Source: Scilla litardierei (Eukaryota > Streptophyta > Magnoliopsida > Asparagales > Asparagaceae). Taken from it: DNA of 64,000 nucleotides. Below, one piece after another: positions 1-10,290 of the stretch. How positions within the stretch are numbered: the stretch's first letter is position 1; the number at the start of each line of letters is the position of its first letter. The position numbers and the translations under genes were made by a program. Below the pieces are notes generated by a model that saw only the letters and a list, made by a program, of their open reading frames with translations, had not been told where the DNA came from and searched no databases. The DNA is taken from the NCBI GenBank assembly GCA_030789695.1, contig CM061139.1, positions 198,559,641 through 198,623,640 of the forward strand, in the 5' to 3' direction.

Positions 1-208
1 TGCCACATATCGGGGGCCGTGTGACCCCAAAAATTCATCTTCTTCTTCGTCCGGCCTCAATGGAAGTCGTCAATGGTTGCCATGGTCTTTGTAAGTCGTC
101 GAGGGGCCACAGGGCCCCTGGCGGCCCTGTTGGGCATCATCCACATCATCCTCAGGTTCCTGAAGCAGCTGAAAATCACAGTCGTGGACTCGGCAGAGGC
201 CCCGAAAG

Positions 209-712
209 TCATGGGGGCCGGATACTCCACCCAAGGCTCGACGTGCTGCTAGGGGCCTGCACGGCCCTGCCGTGTGGCTTGCAGGACCATGGCTGCCCTG
301 CAGGGGGTCGCAGGGCCCCTGTGTTGCGGGTTCGGCTTGCCGCCTTCGCTATCGTTGTTTGTCGTCTCTTCGAAGTAGAAATCGGTGTCCTCAAGAAGTC
401 CTTCGACAAAATCTTCTGCCGTTTCATCTCCTTCTCCAAAGATTTCGCCTTTGGATTTAGATCTGAATTTCCAATTAAATCTGTGTTCTTCACCATCGTT
501 AGATCTGAAATTCGCTGCGTTAGGGTTTGCAAGATAGCCTCCAACTTTGTTTCCCTCTGTCCTTCCTCGATCGATGCCCTAACCTCTGATTTGAAAGAGG
601 TCAAGCCTTCTTCCAAATTGGTAATCGACTTCCTCATATCCACGACTTCAACATGAGTTTTTCCTACAAAAGTTCCGTCTTTTTCTTTGCTTCCGCAGCC
701 GCCATGGATCAA
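209..712 (-). pseudogene. gag N-terminal fragment of the minus-strand retrotransposon
   Basis: About 167 residues are open on the minus strand. The first 60 or so are charged and heptad-like (an LEEGL / SFKSEV / SIEEG series), which fits the coiled-coil start of a plant retrotransposon gag. The reading frame begins just downstream of the primer-site-like stretch. The nearest ATG at 705 is in another frame and hits a stop within 15 codons, so at least one frameshift is likely. The frame ends in a proline/glycine-rich stretch at 209, and beyond it the leftmost 200 bases contain stops in the three minus-strand frames. No capsid or zinc knuckle motif is visible. It is a fragment, and the family call rests mainly on position. 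Confidence 0.4.
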
Positions 713-731
713 GCTCGCTCTGGTTCCAAAT

Positions 732-1340
732 TGTTAGGATTCACTAGGGTTTTGATGTAGAAAGTTAGAGTTTTTGGGGAAAAAATGGGATTTTTAAGGT
801 TTTATAGAAGAGATACGTGGGAAATATAGGATTTTTATTAATAATATGCTGAAAATAAAAGAAAATTCAAAAGATAGTTTAGTTTCATCGAGAAGAACTT
901 GCTCTCTCTTAGACACGTTCAAGAGGTGGACAGCTTTCCCAAGCTCTATTCGAGACGAGCCGCGATCTTCCACAGATAGTTTCTTTTCTCAAGATTCAAC
1001 ACCATCCCTAATCTCATAAGCATGTATAAATAGTAAACTGGAAATAACCAAATTACAAAAATAACTCTAAAATTGAAAATTACGAAAGACCCACCTGAAA
1101 ACTGAAAATTACTAAAATATCCCTAAGACACCAAAATTTCCAGATCTGTCCTTTTCTTCATAAAATACGGTCTCATCAGAAGATTAGCCGTCCATCCCCT
1201 GAGGTGGATGCTACGAATCTGAACAAAAAACAACGCCAAAGATCAGAGGCAAAAGGTGAAGTCTTTGGACAAGGATAAGGAAAAAGGCGTCTCCTTTGAA
1301 GAGGACATCTAACCAATCAACGGATCTGAGATGACGAGAC
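732..1340 (-). repeat. putative 5' LTR of the minus-strand retrotransposon (outer edge approximate)
   Basis: The inner edge is TGTTAGG on the plus strand (CCTAACA on the minus strand), four bases from the primer-site-like stretch. The interior is AT-rich with a TATTTATA-type box around 1024-1032 on the minus strand. The outer edge cannot be seen without the second LTR. Confidence 0.4.
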
Positions 1341-1488
1341 CACTCCGGTCAAGGATCCGTCGGATCCGTGCATAACGGCATGTCAGGAGGCTGGATTTGA
1401 CCAGATCCGATTAGATCCGTGCTGCGCGACATCGCATGAGGGCTTTGGAAGGATGACAGGCCCTGGGAAGGCAACAATGAGGCTGAGT

Positions 1489-1580
1489 GAGGTTGGCGAT
1501 GCTTCGACGATGGCGAGAAAGGTTGGCGATGCTTCGACGATGGCGAGCGAGGTTGGTGATGCTTCAGCGGAGGCCGGGAT
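1489..1580. repeat. 30-bp tandem repeat, three copies
   Basis: The unit GAGGTTGGCGATGCTTCGAC recurs at 1489, 1519 and 1549 with a 30-bp period, the third copy being diverged. A minus-strand frame through it reads a repeated EASPT motif, but nothing else supports a gene. Confidence 0.7.
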
Positions 1581-2568
1581 CAATCCACCACTTCTTTTCA
1601 GAATTCCGCCTTGAGAATAAGGTGTCTTTCGGGAAGAGAGTAATGATATGATCACATACAAGCGGCTGCGACAAAAGGGGAGTCAAGGAGCGGTTACGGC
1701 AAAACCTTAGAGGGGAGTGACAAATCTGTAATTTCAGGGCACAGTGGCAAATCTGTAATTTTTGGACGTAGTGGCAAATCAATTAAAATCCATCCCCGTC
1801 TCCAATTTTATAATATTAGTGGATGATTATGAAAAATATTGTGAGAAAGATTATTAATATTGTTAAATTAGATTAGATTAGCCATATATGTTTGATTGGG
1901 AGATTGGTTCTCCTCTTGAATTGAGGCCAAACTACTGTAGTTCCAATTTTAATTAATAAAAATCACACCTTTTGCCTTAAAAATCTTATCATTCCTCCAA
2001 AATCTATCCCCAATCTTGTACAATCATAACCGTGGGAAGAACTCACTCTTTTACCTAATGGTTTACGGTAGATTTAGACCTAGCAATTGGCAATAGGAGT
2101 TGGGCTGGGTTAGTCTCAGCTCGATCAGCCAAACATCCAAAAAGGAGTTAGTGTTAGAGGAAAAATTTTAGGGGCAAACTTGGTCTTTTGAAAAAGCAAA
2201 TATGCACTTTGCCCGGCAAAGTGGTCAACACCAACCCTAGCTTTGAGCTAGGTTGTGGTGTGTTGTTGCAATGCCTCATTCTTCTCCCAACTCCTTCTTG
2301 ACACTACTGTTAAAAACCATATAACCCCAACTCTAGGTTTAGTTTCCAAACACAGCCTTGGTATTCTTGGGCAGGTCATATTCCTTGAGACTTCCATCCC
2401 CCAAGGGGGGATCAATCAGGTCAATGATGCGAATATTCCTCGAGAGACCCTTCTCTTCACCTGCCGCCTCAAGAATGACCTCCCTCCACGGTGATGCCAG
2501 TGGTGGGGTGCCTTCTCAACGAGGTTTCTACGGGCCATCTCCTCGTGATTTTCTTTCGACATCACAAG
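1581..2568. other. intergenic stretch without a recognised gene
   Basis: Only short frames occur here. The sequence is AT-rich. No TIR pair, LTR or protein motif was recognised. Confidence 0.4.
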
Positions 2569-2650
2569 CAGGGGCGGAACTATAATCATCTTGCCTTGGG
2601 CAGCTGACCAGGACAAGAAAATAAAATAAAAATGTTTAGCACTTCTTTTT

Positions 2651-2730
2651 AGCATCTCTTGAAAGCTTAGTAGGTAAGACGCCAAAATATAGAACCTCGG
2701 ATCTTGGGTTCGAACCCCATTTCTTTTGCC
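2651..2730 (+). repeat. tRNA-like (SINE-type) pol III box region
   Basis: AAGCTTAGTAGGTAAGAC resembles an A box, and GGGTTCGAACCCC about 40 bases later is a near-perfect B box. No acceptor stem or complete cloverleaf can be folded, so it reads as a SINE head or tRNA relic rather than a tRNA gene. A weaker sister (TTTCTGGGTTTGATAC) lies near 3380. Confidence 0.4.
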
Positions 2731-3125
2731 AGTAACTTATTAATTATTGTTTGTTAATTTAGCTTTGGGTTGGGTTCGAACTCATTGCTTGCACCCTTTT
2801 TTGACTGATTATTATTTGTGCCCTTTCTTTTAGTGGTCTTAATTGGTGTTCTTATAAAATTAATTGGCATGTAGACTGAGAAAAAAGGTCTGTTTGTATA
2901 GTAATTTCCCATTTTTATTCATTACAAGACATAACCCGTGTACATAATGCACGGTACGAAAAAAACCAGGAACAAGATTCGGCGAATGCGTCCAACCGAA
3001 AATGATTGAAAAGCGTGGGTGTGTGTCGGTATCATCGGAGGGTAAAAGGTGTTAAAATGCAAGTAAAAATCCCAAAATAGCAAACTTGTAAATACAATGG
3101 GTTGGGGGTTTTTCTTTTGTAGGGG

Positions 3126-3158
3126 GTTTGTCCCAGTCAGCTTGTGACTGGGACAAAC
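3126..3158. repeat. perfect 14-bp-stem hairpin
   Basis: GTTTGTCCCAGTCA is followed after 5 bases by its exact reverse complement. It sits inside the hAT-like element. Its function is unknown. Confidence 0.75.
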
Positions 3159-3646
3159 ATGCCAACATAGACAAACCCAGTTGAATAACCCTCTTTTGTA
3201 GAATAGATTATTTGTTACTTATTATTTTTGTTTTGCTTAGTGGTCATTGTTTAGGCAACTTCATTATTATTCCTTACTTATTATTATTGTTTTGCTTATA
3301 GAGTATTGTTTATGCAGCGTCTCTTTATGTCCCAGTAGATAAGGCAGTAAATAAGGCACTGGTCTATGGGACCAAAGTTTCTGGGTTTGATACACATTGC
3401 TGTCATTTTTTATTCATTATTATTTGTTATTTATTATCTTTTTTTCATGTTCGATATTTTTAACATTTAATTTTTTGTTAAGATTTTTTGTAAACATATG
3501 CTAGACTTGTTATGAGAGGAGAAGATTTAATTTTTTTGTTGCAAGTTACTTATTAACGTTTATTTTTTCGATTTAGTATTTTAAAATAATCTTTATATCA
3601 TCTTTATTTTCGTCCCGGGCAAAAAAAATTCCTGGTTACGCCACTG

Positions 3647-4371
3647 ATCACACGTAGCTACTTTCCCCAAGTTGACCATTCAGAATTTAAGCGGAGACGT
3701 GAAAAAGATCAGTGATAAGATATGTGGATGTGCATGTGCATGTGTGTGCACACGCAGGCATGTGCATGCGTGTGTTTGAAGACTAACCCTCAAATTGCTC
3801 TGAGTGTTCAAAATATGGATTCTTTTGTATGTTATAAAAATTGATGGTTCTCTCACTTGTCATAACTTCCTATTTTGGCTCCAAAAAATCAAACATGATG
3901 GTTTATTTTACCAGCCCACATCCTAACCTACATATATATATGAATAATGTTAAGACAGAATTGCATAAACATAGGCTTATGGAGCTTGTAGAGACATGTT
4001 GCCTGTTGATTATTAATAGAACTCAAGAATCACATGCCCTTTTCCATATGATAACATCCATTACATGAGGTCTGTCATGCATCAAGTTTTGTGTAAGTTT
4101 CATGCTCGGTTTTTTATTTTGGGTGAAAAGATGTAACATGCCAAAGTACAAACTGCTTATTTTGGTTATGTTGTGACACTCTTTTTCTACAATAAATGAT
4201 GAAATACAATAAAGCTTTGGGTTAGCACTTTTCAAATTTTACCCGAGACAGTTGGACTTGCATGCACAATCTCTTTTTCTTCTTTGGATATATTTCATGT
4301 TCGCTAGCCAATTATGCCATAAGAATGCAGGTTTGTTTGGACAAGAAAAATTTCCAGTCTATGCGGGATGA
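3647..4371. other. intergenic; GT/GCAT-rich tract at 3721-3776
   Basis: A purine-pyrimidine alternating tract (TGTGCATGTG type) occupies about 3721-3776. No supported gene was seen in the rest. Confidence 0.5.
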
Positions 4372-4380
4372 TTCTACCTC

Positions 4381-4557
4381 GAGAAGTGCTATATACACCC
4401 CCAGATCAAGGGGATGTATATAGTTATCTGTGCCAAAGACAACCAAAATGAGAAGAGAGATAGGAAGGAGACAGATGAGGTGACATGACAGATTCTCACT
4501 TTTTGGCATGGATAACTATATACACCACTTGATTTGGGGGTGTATATGGCACTTCTC
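4381..4557. mobile_element. Mutator-type MITE, 177 bp
   Basis: The two ends are inverted copies over about 48 bp. The left starts GAGAAGTGCTATATACACCC, and the right, read inward, starts GAGAAGTGCCATATACACCC. The 9-bp flanks are identical (TTCTACCTC at 4372-4380 and at 4558-4566). A 9-bp duplication points to the Mutator superfamily. No coding capacity. Confidence 0.85.
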
Positions 4558-4566
4558 TTCTACCTC

Positions 4567-5455
4567 TTGCATTATCATTCAATGCCGATGATTTTAGACG
4601 ATAGTTCCTAATTCTGACCATTCTTCAGGTAAGCTGATTCCTGCTGTGCATCCATCGGACTGTGATCAGCCTTGTTCAGAATAGCGCCATACTGATTGAA
4701 GGCGAATCGTCGATTCTCCAGCTCATCAACAAGAATCTGTTTGCTTGTTTCTAGCTGGAGAGAGCTCTTTGCCTGGTTCTTGGGGCAATGGAGGATGAGG
4801 CTGAGCCAGGTGGAAAATCATCATCTTTGGCAGCGGATTTGTGAAAAAGAACTGATGAATGACTGAGATCCGGTATTGTTTAGAGTTTTGGGGCTCTATT
4901 TGTGGTACCACTTTGTGCATTAAGCAATAGATAGACTGATTGATTGTACTAATTTCACAAGTCAATGAAGCTCAATTGTTTTGATGAGAATCTAATAATT
5001 AATTTGATCCAACAAAAAATCCAAGCAGATAATGAAAGTTGAATGTGCATTAAGCAAATCAATGTTTTGAACACCTTCATTTTGATCGTACGCGCACGAT
5101 GCACGTGCCAAAAATCCAAACATACAAAACACACGGTGCTATCCACACCTACTTAAAAACTCGCCTGCCTAAAAGAAACTGAAACAATTAGTTTGATGAT
5201 GATGACAGCAAGGAAGAAACATATGCTTATTATACAAGGTTAAAAATAAAATATATCGTAATTCCTTCCCTTATTGTCTTGTAAAGACATTATTAAGAAA
5301 GAAATGGGGTTCAATTGGCACAAAAAAGAAAAATTATGTGGAAAAATATGGGACGTCAGAGGCCGAGTCTGGTGTCCTGAATTAACTAATCTTATAATTA
5401 TAATCTAATTAGTAACATTCCTAACACACCACTTTACCTGGTGGGAGCTTCTATA
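4567..5455. other. intergenic, no recognised feature
   Basis: A stretch around 4620-4880 has a less AT-biased, gene-like look, but I could not match any of its frames to a family. No repeat ends were found. Confidence 0.3.
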
Positions 5456-5751
5456 GGGTCTGTTCTTTTGTGTTTAAATTTGGATTGGTTGAAGTTGTGA
5501 ATAGTGTGGTGAAAGTGACTATTGTGTTTTTTTGGATGAAAGTGGGCTGTGAATGTGGATGTTGGAATTTTTTGTAGGTCCCACACAACTTTATTGTGTG
5601 TGTTTTATGGCCACGTCAGCAACTTTCACAGTCAAAGAAGCCAACACAAAAGAACATGACGAGTGAAAGTGAGGATGAAAATAAGTGAATAGTGAGAGGA
5701 ATAATGGAATCTCCCACTTTCACAAACATTTAAACACAAAAGAACAGGCCC
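5456..5751. mobile_element. Tourist-like (PIF/Harbinger) MITE, 296 bp
   Basis: The ends are GGGTCTGTTCTTTTGTGTTT and, read inward from the right, GGGCCTGTTCTTTTGTGTTT (19 of 20 identical). The GGGCCTGTT start resembles the large Harbinger-like element just to the right. A clean 3-bp target duplication is not evident (flanks ATA and TTT), so the superfamily call rests on the termini. Confidence 0.7.
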
Positions 5752-6015
5752 TTTACACTACATCCCTCTCTTTTCTAATTCCTATTTTCCACTCCCTATG
5801 AACTTGCCCCGCGGGAAGGGAGGGTTTGTATGAGGATGAGTTGGTGTTTCATTCAAGCGAGCTCTTCAATCACATTCTCCTCTTTTCCCATCTTCAAGCC
5901 CTTTGCAGATCTTTCCTCAAAACATCGGCTATGATGAAGCTTTGGCATTACTCAACACACCTGAGTCGTTATTTTGTTTGTCAATGATCAAAATGCATTC
6001 CTCCTCTTCTTCCTC
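5752..6015. other. short intergenic segment
   Basis: No supported feature was seen between the MITE and the Harbinger-like element. Pyrimidine-rich tracts occur near 5870 and 6000. Confidence 0.4.
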
Positions 6016-6700
6016 TTAGGGCTTGTTTCTTTGGTTGAAAGTGAATGTGGATTTACTGTTGTGAATAGTAAATCCATGGTGGATTCCTTAGGAGAGAGAA
6101 ATAGAGTTTTGTGTTTCTTTGGTGGAAAGTAGGCGGGAAAGTTGAGGATGGATTTGTTTGTGGGGCCCATAGTAAAGTTTTGTGTTTATTTGGGTTAAAG
6201 TGTGTTTGGGATTGTTGGATGTGGATTGTTGGGATTTGGTTATGGTGTTATGAGGTGAGAATAACCCCCTATGGAAATATGAAGTAGAAAAATCATTTAA
6301 TTAACTAAACTAATAACTATTAGTTAACTAACTATTAACTATTAAGTAAATATCTATTAAATACTCATAATTAAATCCTGCGTATCAAACATCAAAATTA
6401 AAATACCGAATTTACTAAAAAAAGAATTATTTAATTTCATTTCTGGGTTATTAAATATAAACGAATGCACTACCCACAAAGGAAGCACCCGAACCACTTA
6501 TCCCTTGCATTTCCAACATTCATAAATTCAAAAAAGTACACCTGATTTGCAGAGACAGCCTACTACAGAAATCACAATCCTATTTACCATAACACATGAA
6601 CCCAGCATATACAGAAGACATATAATATCCATAATACAGTCTCAGTTTGCATAACAAACATCCAAAAAATATAAAGTGTTACAATGTAACCAACCTAACA

Positions 6701-7160
6701 TCAACCACTCTTGTGTATAATCAACAATAACACAACTAACATCAAACCTAGGAGCGTAAACAAAACCAACTTCACGGTGTCCATTCTCACTGTGGTCCGC
6801 TCAAATCGCCCCACGAGCGAGGCCAACCGACCCTCTATCTCTAAAAGCAGCCGATCCAAGAACGATGTGGAAGAGGGAGCATTGGTGGGGCCTCTTTCAA
6901 TCTCATCCAGCAACTACAGTATCACATAGGTTGACCAGTCGGAGTGTGGTGGATCCTTCCATTCGTAGAAGTTGCATCCATTCACGCGGGATAGACAGCT
7001 CCAAAAGCGCCTGCCGGGATTTTTTTCAGGTCCATGATGTCCGCCTGGCAACCCTGAACCGACAGTAGCAAACCTTGCAGTCATCATCATCAGCCGCCAA
7101 CTCACCGCCTGCAGGAAATCTGGGTCTGGATTGAATAGAAGAGCTGGAACCGGTGCTCAT
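6701..7160 (-). pseudogene. GRF-type zinc finger protein gene, broken
   Basis: From ATG at 7160 the minus strand encodes about 43 residues ending in CKVCYCRFRVARRTSWT. A one-base frameshift then moves the reading to EKNPGRRFWSC, followed by a CNFYEW segment. Together these give the CxCx..NPGRRFx.C..CxFFxW pattern of GRF zinc fingers, which bind single-stranded nucleic acid in other proteins. An in-frame TAG follows at about 6914. After it come a short coiled-coil-like stretch and a hydrophobic C-terminal segment (LVLFTLLGLMLVVLLLII), a layout common in small plant GRF proteins linked to transposons. One frameshift plus one nonsense codon make it a pseudogene. It lies inside the Harbinger-like element, so it is either a captured host gene or element cargo. 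Confidence 0.75.
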
Positions 7161-7454
7161 TTTAACCTTGCAAGAAATAAAAAATATTAGCGTGAATAAT
7201 GATTTAAAGAGATATAACAATGACATGAAAAATGGGAGAAGCAGCGTACCTACAGACAATGACAACCCCGCGGAAGATTACATCACCTGGCTTAATTCAG
7301 AAGTAAAAGATAAAAGGAAATATCGTAACATAGAAACAAATTGAAATGTATATATATCTTCATCATCAGCAGGCTGAAACATATGTGAATGGCTCATAAA
7401 GTCAGTTTTTGTGTCATGGCTCAATGTAGATGTTTGTGTTTATGGTATACATAA

Positions 7455-7621
7455 GCCCTCAGGAAGAAAGGTAATTTTTCAATAAATCCTGGTGGACATA
7501 AGCAGTTGCTCCATCACATCTCTCTCCCCCTCATTGGTAATGGAACCATCCAGGATATAACCACCTATTTTTTCATACCCGAGGGACAAGGGGATCATCT
7601 AATTATCTTCATCATTGGGCT
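7455..7621. repeat. left copy of a 167-bp duplicated segment flanking the tandem array
   Basis: The stretch from CCCTCAGGAAGAAAG to CTTCATCATTGGGCTA recurs at 9647-9811 in the same orientation with scattered differences, so the tandem array is bracketed by direct repeats. Confidence 0.75.
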
Positions 7622-7689
7622 AGGATCAGCCACTGTGCAATGCACCAACAAAAAATTAAACTGGGTATAAAAACACACATGTTTCTCAG

Positions 7690-9410
7690 TGTTCACAGCA
7701 GCACCAATGTGCAAAGCCCCAAAAAAAGAAACTGGGTAAAAAAACACATAAGTTTCTCAATGTTCACAGCATCACCAATGTGCAAATCCCACAAAACCTG
7801 TAAACTGGGTATAACATCACAAATGTTTCTCAATGTTCATAGCAGCACCTATGTGCAAAGCCCCCAAAAAAATACACTGGGTCTAAAATCACATATGTTT
7901 GTCAATGTTCACAGCATGACCTATGTGCAAAGCCCCCAAAAAATTAAAACTGGGTATAAAAGCTCATATGTTTCTCAGTGTTAACAGTAGCACCACTGTG
8001 CATAGCCCCCAAAAAAAAGAAACTGGGTATAAAAACACATATGTTTCTCAATGTTCACTGCAGCACCAATGTGCAAAGCCCCCAAAAAAATTAAACTGGG
8101 TATAAAAACACATCTGTTTCTCATTGTTCACAGCTGCACCACTATGCAAAGCCCCCAAAAAAAAGAAACTGTGAAAAAACACATATGTTTCTCAATGTTC
8201 ACAGCAGCACCACTGTGCAAAGCCCCCAAAAAAATTAAACTGGGTATAAAAACAAATATGTTTCTCACTGTTCACTGCAGCACCAATGTGCAAAGCCCCC
8301 AAAAAATTAAACTGGGTATAAAAACACATCTGTTTCTCATTGTTCACAGCTGCACCAATGTGCAAATCCCCCAAAAAAAAGAAACTGGGAAAAAACACAT
8401 AAGTTTCTCAATGTTCACAGCAGCACCACTGTGCAAAGCCCCCAAAAAAATTAAACTGTGTATTAAAACACATATGTTTCTCATTGTTCACAGCTGCGCC
8501 AATGTGCAAAGCCCCCCAAAAAAAATTAAAGTGGGTCTAATATCACATATGTTTGTCAATGTTCACAGCAGCACCTATGTGCAAAGCCCCCAAAAAATTA
8601 AAACTGGGTATTAATGCCACATATGTTTCTCAGTTATAACAGCAGCACCACTGTGCAAAGCCCCCAAAAAAATTTAAAGTGGGTCTAAAATCACATATGT
8701 TTGTCACTGTTCACAGCAGCACCTATATGCAAAGCCCCCAAAAAATTAAAACTGGGTATAGGGGCACATATGTTTCTCAGTTATAACAGCAGCACCACTG
8801 TGCAAGCCCCCAAAAAAATAAAGTTGGTCTAAAATCACATATGTTTGTCACTGTTCACAGCAGCACCTATGTGCAAAGCACCCAAAAAATTAAAACTGGG
8901 TATAAAAGCTCATATGTTTCTCAGTGTATTTGGGTCACTATTCACGCGTCAATTCATCACTATTCACTCACTTTCCTCTCTCGCTTTAACAGCAGCACCA
9001 CTGTGCATAGCCCCCAAAAAAATAAACTGGGTAAAAAAACACATACGTTTCTCAATGTTCACTGCAGCACCAATGAGCAAAGCCCCCAAAAATAAAACTG
9101 GGACTATTCACACATATGTTTCTCATTGTTCACTGCAGCACCACTGTGCAAAGCAACCACAAAAAATAAACCGGGTCTAAAAACACATATGTTTCTCAAT
9201 GTTCACAGCTGCACCAATGTGCAAAGCCCCCAAAAAAATTAAACTGGGTATAAAAACACATATGTTTCTCAGATTGCAAAGCAGCACCAATGTGGAAAGC
9301 CCACAAAAAAACTGGGTAAAAAATCACATATGTATCTCAGTGTTCACAGCAGCACTAATGTGCAATGCCCCATCAGAGAACAAAACTGGGTAAAAATCAC
9401 ATATGTTTCT
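7690..9410. repeat. tandem array, 23 copies of a 71-75-bp unit
   Basis: The unit contains ATATGTTTCTCA, GTTCACAGCAGCACC, TGTGCAAAGCCCCC, a run of A and ACTGGGTATAAAA. I count 23 copies at about 72-bp spacing, with variants at the cAATGTG / cACTGTG / cTATGTG position. Apparent long frames through the array arise from the repeat itself and are not proteins. It lies inside the Harbinger-like element. Confidence 0.9.
8924..8987 (+). repeat. 64-bp inverted copy of the transposon's right subterminal region
   Basis: This stretch (starting GTGTATTTGGGTCAC, ending CTCTCTCGCTTT) breaks one unit of the tandem array. It matches the reverse complement of 15408-15471 at 63 of 64 positions. Confidence 0.9.
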
Positions 9411-9540
9411 AAGCCCTCAGGGTAACATGTTTTTAAGCATTCAGTATGTATTAGGCGGTTGCACATTTTGAATGAACCTTCACACCTAATACAACTTTTT
9501 CTTCGTAACCGAGGGACAAAGTGATCATTATATGTTATTC

Positions 9541-9640
9541 ATCATAGGGCTGAAACATATGTGATTTTTTACCCAGTTTCATTTTTTTGGGAGCATTGCA
9601 CATTGGTGCTGCAGTGCACATTGAGAAACATATGTGATTT
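9541..9640 (-). repeat. inverted copy of the array unit
   Basis: One and a half units of the 72-bp repeat appear in the opposite orientation just beyond the array (ACCCAGTTTCATTTTTTTGG, then GGTGCTGCAGTG). Confidence 0.75.
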
Positions 9641-9646
9641 TGTCGC

Positions 9647-9811
9647 CCTCAGGAAGAAAGTTTAGTTAGCAATAAATCATGGTGGTCATAAGCAGTTGCT
9701 CCATCACATAACACACACGCAGAGATAGTGGAACCATCCAGCCTATATCCACCTATCTTTTTCATATCCCAAGGACAAAGGGATCATGTACATATCTTCA
9801 TCATTGGGCTA
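9647..9811. repeat. right copy of the 167-bp duplicated segment
   Basis: Direct repeat partner of 7455-7621. The copies are diverged by substitutions and small indels. Confidence 0.75.
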
Positions 9812-10290
9812 TAGGGAAACATCTACAAGGAGCCATAAACCAAAACTGATAATAGGAGCCATCCACTTTTGTTTCATAATATCACACACTGCAACATGGA
9901 GACATGGCCCAAAACCTGCACCAGTAGGCCATGCCCATATGTATCACATAACAACAAAAAACAACATGGATAAAATATACCAAAATATGTACCATGCAGC
10001 CAAATCATCAAAAGTGAGACATTAACCAAAAAATTGAACCATAGAGCATTGCAAATATGTTTCATATCAAGACACACATCATTAAGGAGACATGCCACAT
10101 ACCCTGCACCCATTAGCCTACGCCACATGTATCACATTCACACACAAAAAGCATCTAGGAGACACGCCACAAAAAACAGCAATGCGACATGCCAATATGT
10201 TTCATACGTACCTATACAAAACATACCCAACCCCACCGACCTCTACTCCCCACTCAACCAACATACCTTATAATCCACCCATTCTCATAT
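9812..10290. other. non-coding interior of the Harbinger-like element
   Basis: AC-rich sequence with recurring CATGCCACA, TATGTTTCATA and GTATCACAT motifs. It is probably the 3' flank of ORF1. No gene seen. Confidence 0.5.

Larger units (their letters stand above)
1..1340 (-). mobile_element. 5' end of a minus-strand LTR retrotransposon (leader, gag start, LTR)
   Basis: Read on the minus strand, an LTR ending in CCTAACA at 732 is followed by a primer-site-like stretch at 717-728 (TGGAACCAGAGC; the usual initiator-Met site is TGGTATCAGAGC) and then a short coiled-coil reading frame. This order (LTR, PBS, gag) marks the 5' end of an LTR retrotransposon whose body lies to the left of the window. 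The outer LTR edge is not fixed; about 1340 is a guess, because the partner LTR is outside the window. The superfamily is uncertain; the leader looks Ty3/gypsy-like. Confidence 0.55.
2569..3646. mobile_element. non-autonomous hAT-like DNA transposon, 1078 bp
   Basis: The left end starts CAGGGGCGGAAC and the right end, read inward, starts CAGTGGCGTAAC (10 of 12 identical). It is flanked by ATCACAAG at 2561-2568 and ATCACACG at 3647-3654, an 8-bp target duplication with one mismatch. Eight-base duplications and CA(G)GGGCGG-type ends are typical of plant hAT elements. No transposase frame is present. A tRNA-like B-box region and a perfect hairpin lie inside. Confidence 0.8.

Noticed and set aside
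2651..2730. A tRNA gene
   Set aside because: Only box A and B-like sequences are present; there is no acceptor stem or anticodon arm that pairs.
4620..4880. Possible decayed gene fragment
   Set aside because: Composition looks gene-like, but no frame stays open with a recognisable motif.
7640..9393. Several open frames of 60-187 residues through the tandem array
   Set aside because: They repeat one peptide pattern with the 72-bp period and shift phase between copies; they follow from the repeat, not from coding selection.
7690..9410. CRISPR-like array
   Set aside because: Units are contiguous without unique spacers and the context is a plant transposon.
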